Source: Takakia lepidozioides (lineage: Eukaryota; Streptophyta; Takakiopsida; Takakiales; Takakiaceae). From it: a DNA stretch of 64,000 bases. The notes beneath the pieces were generated by a model, which searched no databases, had not been told where the DNA came from, and saw only the letters and a program-made list of their open reading frames with translations. The translations under genes and the position numbers were made by a program. Position 1 is the stretch's first letter; every line of letters begins with the position of its first letter. Shown here in pieces: positions 22,876 to 33,909 of this stretch. The stretch lies in NCBI GenBank assembly GCA_030704615.1, contig CM060731.1, positions 85,108,756 through 85,172,755 of the forward strand. Reading direction: 5' to 3'.

Positions 22876-23734
22876 TTGCACCTGAGTTGCGCCCAGGCGA
22901 GTTCCAAGGGAACAATGGTGGCCGGGGCAAGGTGGAGCAGCCCAGAGAGGACGAGGTGGCCAGCCACGGTGCAGGCCAGGGCAAACTCAACGTGGCCAAG
23001 GACGAGGTCAGGGTGTTGACCAAGGCATGGCCAACCGGCTTCAGCAGCTAGAGCAGAGGCTCGCTGCCATGGCTACAGCTCAGGTGTTACCGCTCTAAGC
23101 CGGATGGTCCACCTCCTGCTCCTGGGGAGGGATATGGGAGGCATGGGATTCATGTGTGAGCAGCACTACCACTAGTGCAGGTGGAGTCTGCTGCAGCCGT
23201 TGACTCGAGAGCAGCACGAGTTCCTGAGCCACGAGGTTGCAGAGGTGGAGTTGGATCCACAGCGTGGGGGGCAGCCGTCAGGCTAGCTTTCCTCAGTCAT
23301 TCACATTGGCGGAGACAGTGTCGACGCCACCCTGGCACCTAGTTCTCGCCCGACTATTACCGAGGCGGAGGTTACTATGCCATTGGAGAGCTACACGGGC
23401 AGCACCACTACCTAGTGTTGCCAAGGCTACGGCAGCTAGTGTGGCTGTTAGGAGCGGCCACATCTGTGTGCCAGGCTCCATTGTTCTCGGCTACCATGAT
23501 TGCGACGCCGGGGGTAAGACCAGCGAGGTGTTCAGGCTGGCAGCTACACTCTGTGAGAGTGGGATGTTACTTCACTTCTTCTGCGGAGATAGTGGAGGTG
23601 TAGTGCCGGAGGGATCCTCGGATTTGAGGGTCAAGACTGCCACGTCGGCGCCATGGCAAGCTGCAGCTGCCAGGTGATGGAGCTGCCAGCTAGGCCAGCC
23701 ATTGAGCGCGCCATGGTGACACCTAGAGTTGTCA

Positions 23735-24235
23735 TGTTAGACAACCAGGATGGCATTTTCTGTTTGAGTGGACCGGCAGGCAAGAGGTACCGGCCACTGC
23801 GAGTCTTGTTGGACTCGGGAGCTCAGCCCTGATGCTGGGCAGAGCTGCTATTGCAGGCTTGGGCCTCACGAGGCGGATATGGAGCCTTGTCCTTTCCAAT
23901 ACAGACGTCTCGGGAGGATCGGAGCAGGCTCGGGGCATGACACGGCATGAGTTGGCTATCAGACTACGGCCGGATCACCCTACAGATGGCTCAGTGATGC
24001 GAGCCAAGGCCATTGTGACAGACCAGTCTCATACATGTCCTGGTTGGTGGGGCAGTGTTGTACCCCATGGCTTCACCCTGGATTTTTGGGAGGAGTCAGC
24101 TTCCTATAGGCCTGCATGGCAGTCAGGGGAGGGCCGGCGTGCGCAGCTCCCTGTGACGTTCATAGGAGGAGTTGCGGTTGCCCAGCGAGGCAAGATGCCG
24201 ACACTAGCAGCATTCACGCGGCAGTGAGTTGGCCT
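23735..24235 (+). pseudogene. Retropepsin-like aspartic protease remnant
   Basis: LRVLLDSGA gives the catalytic D-S-G motif at about 23798-23824, followed by a frameshift and the phrase GRAAIAGLGLTRR. A second frame continues with GFTLDFWEESASYRP and a closing beta-rich stretch. It would process the polyprotein. It is broken by at least three frame changes. Confidence 0.6.
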
Positions 24236-24499
24236 AGAGAGTTGCTTGAGGGCAATGCTCATTCAGAGGATGTACCACCTCCGGGAGAGCAGGATGAAAC
24301 ATGTATGGTATGGCGGAGTTGCCTACCATGGTTGCTCAGACTCCATTGTGGGCACGAGCAAGGATTTGCAGCGGGGATGCGATCGACAGGTGTACAAGCC
24401 TGGGTGGAGGCTTTTGTACCGTCAGGAGAGGAGGAGAGTGTGGGGATTGCACCAGGACCACCTCATTGTCTCCATTGGACACCACACCCTATTGTGTGG

Positions 24500-25540
24500 C
24501 AGTCTCCGGATAAGGCATTTGTCTTCTGGACTTGTTTGGCGGGATCAGCACCGGATTGGCTGCTGTGTTACAGGCAGGTGTACGAGTTCGGCGTTACCTG
24601 TATGTGAGAGGATGAGACTGCACGACGCGTTTCACTTTGCCATGTTGCTTAGTTGGCAGCGTACCCTGATTGTTGTTCGGTGTCTGCATTCGTTGGATAT
24701 CAGCAGGCCTTGCCAGCAGACATTTCGTTGCTGGGGGGCGCAGGATTTGGAGCGGGTTGGCTCATTGATCTGGTAGTGGCAGGTTGGCCCTGCCAAGGGC
24801 ATTCATCAGCGGGCATGGCAATGGATTGCGAGACTCGAGGTCGGGTCTGTTTTGGGAGATGGTGCGGGTTTTTGCGCCACTTGCAGCTTCATCAAGCGTT
24901 ATCTCCAGCATACATCTTGGAGAATGTGCCACTGATGGCGATTCTCGGGCCAGGGTGATGGCCAGTGTGCATCAAGTCCGGTCGTGGCTTGGGTCAGCAG
25001 TGTTGCTGGATGCCTACAGTGGGGTCACGGGCTCATCGTCCACGGCTATGGTGGACTAACATGATGCCACCCGCACTGCTCAAGCGTGCATTTGATGGGT
25101 TGCAGCGGCCAGCACATCTCACAGTGTAACATTCTGGACACAGGGAGGCAGTCTCAACGTGTGAGACAACGATGACGCGTTCGCCTTTGGCAGTGGTCAA
25201 CAAGGTGGGTCAACCACAAGCAGCATTACCTATACTGCTCAGCTTCCCAGGATCGCATGCTTCCCGGATAGTGGACCTGGCCTCCTGTGGGATGCTCAGT
25301 TGCAGCAGTTAGTGGAGCCTTATGCTGACGAGCGTGAGCGGCAATGGGTTTTACCACTGGTACCACGGCGGTGTCGTCTCTTGCTGAGGCATCACGTCGT
25401 CAAGTGTTTGGGGCAAGCAATGGATCTCAATTGCTTGACCTGGATTATCAGCTTGGCTCTAGCTGAGCAACGCAGAGTGCGGAATACACTTCCCTCAATG
25501 TCTCTCGGCCTCCGAGACTGTACAGGTCAGTGAGTGGGGG
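24500..25540 (+). pseudogene. C5-cytosine DNA methyltransferase domain, DNMT3/DRM-like
   Basis: Across shifting frames the conserved motif series of cytosine-5 methyltransferases is readable in order. Motif I is LDLFGGISTGLAAVLQAG (24524-24580). Motif IV is DLVVAGWPCQGHS with the catalytic Cys (24767-24805). Motif VI is ILENVP (24917-24931). A late motif has HRPRLWWTN (about 25034-25060), and a C-terminal block contains GQAMDLNCL (25411-25437). The FGGISTG form of motif I and the RPRLWWTN block are closest to DNMT3/DRM enzymes, as far as I can judge by eye. The enzyme would methylate cytosine at C5. Several frameshifts and stops inactivate this copy. It lies downstream of gag, zinc knuckles and protease on the same strand, implying capture by a retroelement. 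No RT is seen before the gap. Confidence 0.75.
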
Positions 25541-25615
25541 CGAGCATATGTAGGACCACGGGTGCATGCATCCATGGCACACTTTGGAGGTGCTCGAGGT
25601 TCAGAGGGAGTTGCA

Positions 25616-26115
25616 NNNNNNNNNNNNNNNNNNNNNNNNNNNNNNNNNNNNNNNNNNNNNNNNNNNNNNNNNNNNNNNNNNNNNNNNNNNNNNNNNNNNN
25701 NNNNNNNNNNNNNNNNNNNNNNNNNNNNNNNNNNNNNNNNNNNNNNNNNNNNNNNNNNNNNNNNNNNNNNNNNNNNNNNNNNNNNNNNNNNNNNNNNNNN
25801 NNNNNNNNNNNNNNNNNNNNNNNNNNNNNNNNNNNNNNNNNNNNNNNNNNNNNNNNNNNNNNNNNNNNNNNNNNNNNNNNNNNNNNNNNNNNNNNNNNNN
25901 NNNNNNNNNNNNNNNNNNNNNNNNNNNNNNNNNNNNNNNNNNNNNNNNNNNNNNNNNNNNNNNNNNNNNNNNNNNNNNNNNNNNNNNNNNNNNNNNNNNN
26001 NNNNNNNNNNNNNNNNNNNNNNNNNNNNNNNNNNNNNNNNNNNNNNNNNNNNNNNNNNNNNNNNNNNNNNNNNNNNNNNNNNNNNNNNNNNNNNNNNNNN
26101 NNNNNNNNNNNNNNN
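25616..26115. other. Assembly gap (500 N)
   Basis: Exactly 500 N bases suggest a placeholder of unknown true length. RT, RNase H and integrase of the upstream element could be missing here. Confidence 0.98.
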
Positions 26116-27200
26116 TGGGGATGGGACTTCTCGTCTCGAGTGGGCTATAGGTCCCCACCTGACACTTACTGCCCATTAGTTTGCATGGCAGGGAAGGAAA
26201 CTGAAACGGCTACATTCATGGAGTAGCCAATCATCATCCGTGAGGTTCCTGTCGGGGGGAAATTTAAATGTGCCCTGGAGTGTTTGTGAGGAATTGCAGC
26301 GTTTTGCTGAATTTCTTGCAGCCACCGCGTTGCTGCCTCCTCCATCCGGGAGCTGCTGTCGTTGAGAGTACTCCGCTATCTTTTTCAAGGATGCCGTGCC
26401 GCCGAAATCCTGCTGACTGCCCTTATCATGGCCAGGATATGCTATGTTCAAACCAGAATCAGGAGACATTCATTGTCTGGCTCTTTGTTTTCACAGACGC
26501 TTCTGGAATCAAGCGGGAGTCTTTGCGCGCAATGGGAGTATCTGGGAGGGCTATTACCGCTTTGAGCGAGGGTGAGGGCGAGGGTCAATGCGGCCGTGGG
26601 TCCTGAAAATTGTTGACCTCGATATACCAAGGTGGAATGGGATGCCGACAGATCAGCACGGCTTCACTTGGCGCTGGAACTGCTGCCAGTGGACCAAGGA
26701 GGACGGCACCGGGGAAAACTATATTCGTGGAGTTCACTCCGCTTTTCCAGTGTATGGAGACATTCGGCTGAGTGCGAAGACGAATCGCACGGGCACAGGA
26801 GGCCCCAAGTGACCTTGTCAATGTATGATGGTGGTATAATTGATGGGCATGACATTGTCGTCAGCTCCACCAAGGGCACCAGATCGACCGCATTGCAGTT
26901 TACCTCGAGGTGCCGCATCAGTAATGAGCTTGTTTTGAGGGCTATCGAAGTTCCGTCGACTTGGTGACGCCCATGTAGAAGGAGGAAGGGCTTAGATTTG
27001 TCTGGAGTTCCTAAATGTGACACACCGTGTTCGATCAATAAAACAACCCATCGTACCTCACTTCTGTGTGCTTGTGTTTCATCGTTCTCAAGAACTGCCG
27101 TAATTGGCCCACTGTTTACAATTTGAGGTCTCATTTCTACAATGTGTCTGTCCATATGAATGTACCAGAGTCAGCGATATCAGAGTCCTGAGGTGAAGAA
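26116..27200. other. No confidently supported gene
   Basis: Short plus-strand frames at 26588-26812 and 26632-26967 overlap and look like a frame-shifted coding remnant, but I recognise no family. An AATAAA signal at 27037-27042 would fit a plus-strand 3' end. No palindrome copies are present before about 27240. Confidence 0.35.
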
Positions 27201-27239
27201 AATCCATCTATAGTAGAGTAAAAGGAAACATGTACACGC

Positions 27240-28250
27240 CGAAGCTCGGAAATTCGGCACAACATTTCATTTTGCTCCATGCAGCGATTTCTAGCAGCTC
27301 CATTTCCTCCGTTGTCGTCGTAACGGAAATGTTGTATAGCATTTCATTTCCTAACATGGCATTACCATACTTCGAATTTGAAATGTGGCGCCGCATTTCC
27401 ATATTGGACCTTGAATTGTCCGAGCATGTCCAGTTGCTAATGCTTGTCCATGTCCATACTTGAAATGCGCCACCGCATTTCCATGTCCGTCATCGAAATT
27501 TCGTACCGGACAATGAAATGCGGCACAACATTTCCGGAGAGCACAATGGAATGCGGTGCCGCATTTCCGTCGAAGGGTCTGGATTGGACAAACAACGATG
27601 TCCGTTCTGGAAATGCGGCACCACATTTCCATGTCCGTCATCAAAATATCGTATTGGACAATGGAATGCGGTGCCGCATTTCCGTCCATGAAGACGGAAT
27701 GCCCACACGGGTTTGGAATTGGACAAACAACGATGTCTGTTTTGGAAATGCGGCGCCGCATTTTCATTTTGGGCAATCGAAAGTTTTTATAGGACAATGT
27801 AAGTTTTTATAGGACGACGGAATGCGGTGCCGCATTTCCGTCAAAGGGTCTGGAATTGGACAAACAACAATGTCCGTTTTGGAAATGCGGCGCCGCATTT
27901 CCATGTACGTCATCGAAATTTCTTATTGGACAATGGAATGCGGTGCCGCATTCCCGTCTAGCATCATGGAATGGGGAGCCGCATTTCCGTCGATGGGTCT
28001 GCAGTTGGAAAAATGTCCATCTCCAAAAGGTAAATGCGGCACCGCATTTCCATGTTCGACCTCCGCATTTCCATTTACCTCCATGGAAGGAGCTGGCAAT
28101 CGGCAAAACTGCCGTGTCGGAAACGGAAATGCGGCACCGCATTTCCGTTTGTCACGAACAGTTTCTGATGTCCAAACCATGAAACGGAAAAATGTTCTGC
28201 CCCGGTTTTGGAAATGCGGTGCCGCATTTCAGATTTTGGGAGGGACCAGG
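27240..28250. repeat. Left palindrome array
   Basis: Fourteen good copies of AAATGCGGYRCCGCATTT lie at centres 27389.5, 27471.5, 27524.5, 27557.5, 27619.5, 27672.5, 27754.5, 27828.5, 27891.5, 27944.5, 27977.5, 28040.5, 28135.5 and 28220.5, with two weaker ones near 27262 and 27330. Spacings are 82, 53, 33, 62, 53, 82, 74, 63, 53, 33, 63, 95 and 85 bp. The array begins about 115 bp beyond the 3' end of the ParB-methyltransferase gene and so brackets it together with the right array. Intervening sequence is partly repeated (for example CCATGTCCGTCATCGAAATT). Confidence 0.93.
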
Positions 28251-29540
28251 TTTGGACGATGTTGTCGTTGAGAGCAAATGGAGAGGGGACATGAAGGACG
28301 GGGAGAATTTCCTTTATATACTTTGGAATAGAATTTAAATGTACAGAGAGTTCATTAAAATTCTATTAATCTTGAAAATCATCACTATCGTCGTCCTGTC
28401 CTTGACTGTCCTGCTCCGCCTCCACCCCATCATTGCCTTTCTCATCTCCAGCGGACTGGTCGTTGGCCAGGCTTTCGAAAATCCCATCTTCACCTTGCGG
28501 AACTGACCATCTCACCTCCGTTGGCTCGTCGTCCTTCTTGTCTGCATCGCTCTCATCCGCTGAATCACATATGAACTTTCGCACCCGTCTACCTGTCTCA
28601 GCTGTTGCCAACTCTTTCCTTATCCTTCTGTCCTCCCAAGCCCTCTCCAAAATCTGCTCTACTTTACTGGGATTCTCACATCGTCTAATCGCCGTATTTG
28701 CGAGTTTAGCTGCATAACGAGGAGGGAGTAGTCCTTCACCGGGCTCGTCATGAAGTCAGCCCTCGCAAAGAACGGGACATTCTTCCTGGCAGGAAGTATA
28801 GGCCCTACATGTTTCGACTCGGATCCTGGAATCCTGCACATAACAATCACCAACGAGACCAATGAGAACCAGAGATCCGGAAATGCGTTTGACAAAAAAT
28901 CACCCAGAAGGCTTTGCAAACTTACAATGTTTGCACTCACTCGTATTCCGGGTTCTCCTCGGCATCAATGTCCACTGTCTCTTCCTCCGACTCCGACGAA
29001 TCCGAGGAGTCCTTGGTTTCGATGGGAGCCTTCACATTCCGTTGCAGCCCTTCCAGATGGGATCCCCAGACAGATGTGTCCTCCTCGTAGGCAAAGAGGT
29101 GCCGGTCGGAAAACCGCCCAGCCCACATTGAGGCACCTGTTACAATGCCATCCACAGATTATGACATGGCCCTTCAGATGTTGCGAATGAAAGCATAACG
29201 AGAATTTGCAGAATAGCATACAACAAGATTCAGCATACCTGTCCCACAGATGAGGTCGAGCACTGTGCCCTCAACGTCAGTGCAGGTCTCCATAATTGTC
29301 TGAATGAAGGCAGGGCTCCGAGTCCGTGAATACCGCAGGGGTTCAGTTGAAGTGAGGCTATGAGGGAGAAGTTTCGTGGGAACGTTGTTGAACAGGACGT
29401 CGTAATCGATGGGGTCGCAGTTCGGGTCAACCAACAATCCCTCCTTCCGGAAAGCAAAGGTGAAGTTCTCCTTCACAAAGCAGTATGCATCGAACTGCTT
29501 CGTCTGCATACACAGTGGGGAACGATTAGAAATCGAATGC

Positions 29541-29546
29541 GGCACC
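29541..29546. repeat. Intronic palindrome 1 (core GGCACC)
   Basis: The palindrome core lies inside the intron 29504-29599 of the ParB-methyltransferase gene. Confidence 0.9.
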
Positions 29547-30800
29547 GCATTTCAAAACTCCTAAGAAAATGAAAGGACGAGTGCCAATGTCGTAATTACC
29601 TTCTTCCCTTCCAACCAAAGGCCCAATGTGTTGATGCACGTCCACTTCTTCTTTAGAATTGGGACGGCGCTCTTGCGGGTCCACTTCGCAATTCCTGTCT
29701 GCGTGTTTTGCCTCTGCTCGCCAGGACAACCACACAGCCTCTGTTGTCCAACACCATGCGGGCGAGCCCGAATCCTTTCTTCCAAAAGTCCTCGGAGTAC
29801 CTGTTCCAAGATGGCAAAGCTTGCAGTCCTTCCACAGGCTCTCCGTCCGGAATATCCAAGATGATCATATCGCAAGACCACTCGGTGGCATTTCCGCCCC
29901 TCCTGCAATCCTTGTCTGCACACACCCTCTCAAAGAACGAGACCATCTTCAGAAACCCTGGGGTGTCGGAAGGCTCTTCGGCAGCCGCCTTCTTCAGTGC
30001 TGTGCCCTTCAGACCCTCCATGGTCTTCGTGTATGCCAACTTGGCTGCCCGTCCATCCAAAGCCGCCAAAAAACTCTCATTCACACACTGGACTACTGTA
30101 TCGGGATCCACTTTCGGCCTCTTCATTTCCACCAGCTCGAAAGGGTGCCCCCCCGGGGGGTTGAAGAGTGTCTTCTTTGCCGAGCCAGTTCTCGTCCCTC
30201 TCGTGACAACGGTGGGCATAGGGGATTTCGGCTGCGTCTCGGGGAGTGGGCTGGTTGCAAAGTCTCCATCGGAGTCCTCTTCCTCACCCTCTACCTGCAC
30301 TATCTGTTTCTGCTTCTTCGTTTTCTTGGGTGACACAACTGCTGCTCCTTGCTGGCGAGTCCGCTTCTTGGACCCCTTCTGTTGAGCCTGCACAGCTGCA
30401 TCCACCGACTTCTGTGCCATCTCAGCTGCCTTTCTGGATTGTTCCAGAGCAGCAGCTTCCTTTGCCGACCCTGGCCGAGCAGGGACACGTCTTTCCTTTC
30501 TCTTCTCTTCTGCTTTCGCGTGCAGATCTTTCTCAGACTCGTCAACAATTCCGCCAGACATGTCCAGGTACCACGGGCATCCAACCAGATGCGCAGCATG
30601 CCATTGTTTTTGCATCTCGGGTGTGTAGACACAGCTTGGGCCCGCCACGGTCCAAGCCATGAAGAATGGGGGCTCTTGAGCCAGGGCCCCTGTCTGAAGA
30701 AGCACGTATTTCATATACCTGCAGGGCAGTCAGCATGCGTGAGCAAAAATTGAGACCAACGTACTCGCAAGGTGCAACCGAAAACTTAAAATGCGAATGC

Positions 30801-30806
30801 GGTGCC
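30801..30806. repeat. Intronic palindrome 2 (core GGTGCC)
   Basis: The palindrome core lies inside the intron 30694-30823, close to its 5' splice site. Confidence 0.88.
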
Positions 30807-32009
30807 GCATTTCCCAGACAAACCTCATAACCAGGCTTTGCATACAAGGACAGCTGGGCTTCACCTGTAAACAATTCGCATTGCAGCTTTTCCAGCTCCC
30901 TCCTGATGTGTAAACTCCACGCTCCTTCTTGCTGTCTGCAGCTCCCTGGCGAAGAGGTTGTCCTTGTACGCACATCTGAAACGTGTCACGTAGTCTTCCA
31001 ATGTTTGTGTTCCATCCCATTTGACGTACAAGCTGAACGAATTTGTATGCATTACGACTTGCTCCTTCGCATTCGTCATTACCTACGATTCCCGCATGCA
31101 TTGTCACGTAGCAGTTCAGGGAATTCATTTCAGAAAAGCAAATATGGGGAAGTACCTTGAATTACCTGGAACCACCAAGTCATGCGGTTGAGCCACACAT
31201 CCACTGCAGGGTCGGAAACTTTGAGTGGAAAAGACCACATTGTCCTTATACTCTCCGATGCATTCCAGATCGACAGCCACCGTGTCTGCCATTTCCGATC
31301 CAATGTCAGGAGCAGGAAGAAGAGTGGCTATTGCTAGGAAGGAACTTCAGTGCATTGAAACATCACCTTCTCTTTCGCTTCAACACATTCCGTTGAGAGG
31401 TGATGCAGTTTCTCCAACTGCATGGTCGGCTGCATGGCCCGAGAATAGTGTTTTGCAATCTCGGGGATGAAGTCCTTTCCAAGTGCCGGATCTGCAATGG
31501 CCACCAGCTTCACAAGCTTTGACTTGTATTTCGTTCTGGACTTGACCCTGGCTTCCTTCAAGTGCTCAGTCAATGACTGCAACGTTTTGACCTGCCCCTC
31601 ACTTTCCATGAAGAAGCGTTTGGCATGGGCCAAATCCAGCTTGATGTTTAACTGCCAACAAAAACATGCAGAAGCGTTACATTCGATTCATGTGGAAAGA
31701 TTACTGGAAATTGGGGAAGGATGAGCAGAGGGAAATGGGAGGACGACTTACTTTGTATATCACCTCCACCATTCCATCCATAGTGAGACGATACCATGTC
31801 CGGTCAATTTTTGCCACGGCTTTCTGAATGAGCTCGGGCTCCAGCATTTCCGCAAACATGTGCGGATCAATGAGACCAGTTTTCCTTACCCTGTACAGCA
31901 TATGTGCCATGTGGGTATGCACGTACGCATTTTCAGTGACCCTGCAAGGCACACTCTCCAGTTCAGTCCACGAAAGCACGGAAACAGAACAGATTGGAAA
32001 CCGAAATGC

Positions 32010-32015
32010 GGCACC
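32010..32015. repeat. Intronic palindrome 3 (core GGCACC)
   Basis: The palindrome core lies inside the intron 31942-32053 that directly follows the ParB-like exon. Confidence 0.9.
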
Positions 32016-33909
32016 GCATTTCGAACGTGCTTGGGAGGGTATGAGTATCTTACGAGTTGAGGTCCGCCATGGCATTCTTGAGCAGGGAGGAGTCTGCCGC
32101 CTTCACCTTGAGGATGACACACTCCACCATGTAATGCCAGCCAATGTGCTTGGCATGGTCCTGCTTGATGTACTCCCACCAGGCGAGAAGTCGGTGATTC
32201 CCGTCCCACACAAAGAACATTTTACCTAACATATGGCCGAAGTCTAGATCACCCTTCAGTGTTGCCTCGAATTCGTCGTTGCGAGTGTGCCAGTGGGTAT
32301 CCCATGTTGACAATTCATCCGCAGTGGGTCCACGACATTCGCCGTCCTCATTCTCAAGGGAAACGTAGAAGACGGTACCCTTCTCGAAATGCGAACTTGA
32401 GCTTATCCACATCTCCGGGAAGTGTCTGCCTGACGATGGGAGGGGAGACCATGCAACAGAGTGGGATTCGAAGAGTCCACTGGAATATCCTGCTGCCCAG
32501 AACTCTGCCAATGCTACTATGTGTCTCCTCCAACATTGTATCCGCTGCACTTTGGAATTCCTCCGGAGACATTTTTGCTGGTGGCGGTAGGGGCTGAGCA
32601 ACTGGAGCATCCCCAACTGGAGCTGCACTCTGGGGAATCTTTGCGGGCAATTCTGCAATTGCAAAGGCCTCCTCCGGGCCTTAAGTATTATGAAGATCTT
32701 CCTCAATAGTGGTCACGTCTTGCTGCGAACGTTGAGAGCACCCTCCTCCGGTACCACATCGACGAAATCGGTCGATCCCATTGCCTTCGCTGCAGCAGAG
32801 ACGCCCCCAACATCACCAGGCTGGAAATCAAGCAGGAACTGGGCTTCAGCTCGTGGAATCGGTTTTGCGGGAGACTGCTCCACCCTCCCCCTGATTGCCT
32901 TGTGCTTCCTCATTCTTGCAGGTGAAGGTGTCTGCTGCAATTGAATCTGCTTCATTCGCCTGGGTGGGGGGGAAACGGCCTGGTCCGGTTCAGAAACAAG
33001 TTGAAGGACGGGCTGCTTCTTCTTCGTCTTTGCAAGAGAAGGGCTAGACCCCTGCTGGCGATTCTCCATGACCTTCGAAGGCGAGTCGCTCTCTGGGGCT
33101 TTGAACTGCAAAGACTTGCCCTTGGAAGCCGCGTCCTTGAAACGCACAGGGCTAGGCCCGGCAGGAAGACCCATGCTCGTGGATCGGCTGGGTGTGCGTG
33201 CTGCAGCTAGCTCCACGGACTCTGCCTGCGGCTCTTCGGATTCCTGCGATCCCTCCAGCATGTCCACCTTTCCGGTTAGGCATGCAAACATCTTCTGCAT
33301 TCAAGTCTCCTAGCATACAGTCTAAGAATTGCAGAAGAAAAATGAGGCGGGTTTCGGTGCTCGATCAGCTGACGAATCCCGATAGCACGGAGCTCTCACT
33401 GGTGGCTGGGTTGCCTGCGTGGCCTGATGCTGCAAGATGGCAATCTCCTCCTGTAGACGCATCTGCTTCTTCCCCTTCGGCATTGGCCTACGTCCGAAAT
33501 ACAATTTTCGGAGCTTGCGACGATGTGTCTTCTCTGGTGCACGCACTCCCTCCCTCTCAGGTTCGAGCATAAGAAGAACAGAGACATGGAAAAGGGGCGA
33601 AGAGTGTAGATGGAAAGGGCGCGAGAGGGGTGACTGAGGAGACACGACAAAAGAAGATGAAACGCGGTGATGCACCACTTGGGTTCGAAATGGTTGGACG
33701 AAAGTGTCTCCTCGTGGACTTTGCGTCATTACGAAATTCGAATCGTTCAGGGTACGCCAGCCGTCCGAAAAACAAACATCATTATCCAACGGTCAGGCCG
33801 CGCCGCCTCATGCCACTTCAGTCAGATAGACTGCAGACATGTGCCGCAATTCCGTTGCTCCACGTGTTCACATTTCAAGGCATTTCCGTCCCAGCGTCTG
33901 ATGAGTTGG

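Larger units (their letters stand above)
28366..33570 (-). pseudogene. ParB/Srx-like domain fused to a beta-class amino-methyltransferase, ten exons, several lesions
   Basis: My exon model, read on the minus strand, is 33570-33400, 33294-32054, 31941-31752, 31651-31367, 31285-31166, 31082-30824, 30693-29600, 29503-29239, 29136-28941, 28833-28366. Introns are 80-130 bp with GT-AG ends and consistent phase. The N-terminus is basic (HRRKLRKLYFGRRPMPKGKK, probably nuclear). Exon 2 carries FFVWDGNHRLLAWW, the DGNHR signature of the ParB/sulfiredoxin fold. Exon 7 carries a methyltransferase motif IV region (CDMIILDIPDGEP). Exons 8-9 join to VLDLICGTG then AGRFSDRHLFAYEED, i.e. motifs I and II; IV before I is the beta-class order of N6-adenine or N4-cytosine DNA methyltransferases. 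The tail is acidic. Lesions: frame shifts near 32370, 30925, 29700 and 28725, and a shift plus TAA near 32685-32735. ParB-methyltransferase fusions are known mainly from phages and bacteria. Confidence 0.72.

Noticed and set aside
25534-26226. Long ORFs across the N run
   Set aside because: They exist only because N codons are not stops. They carry no information.
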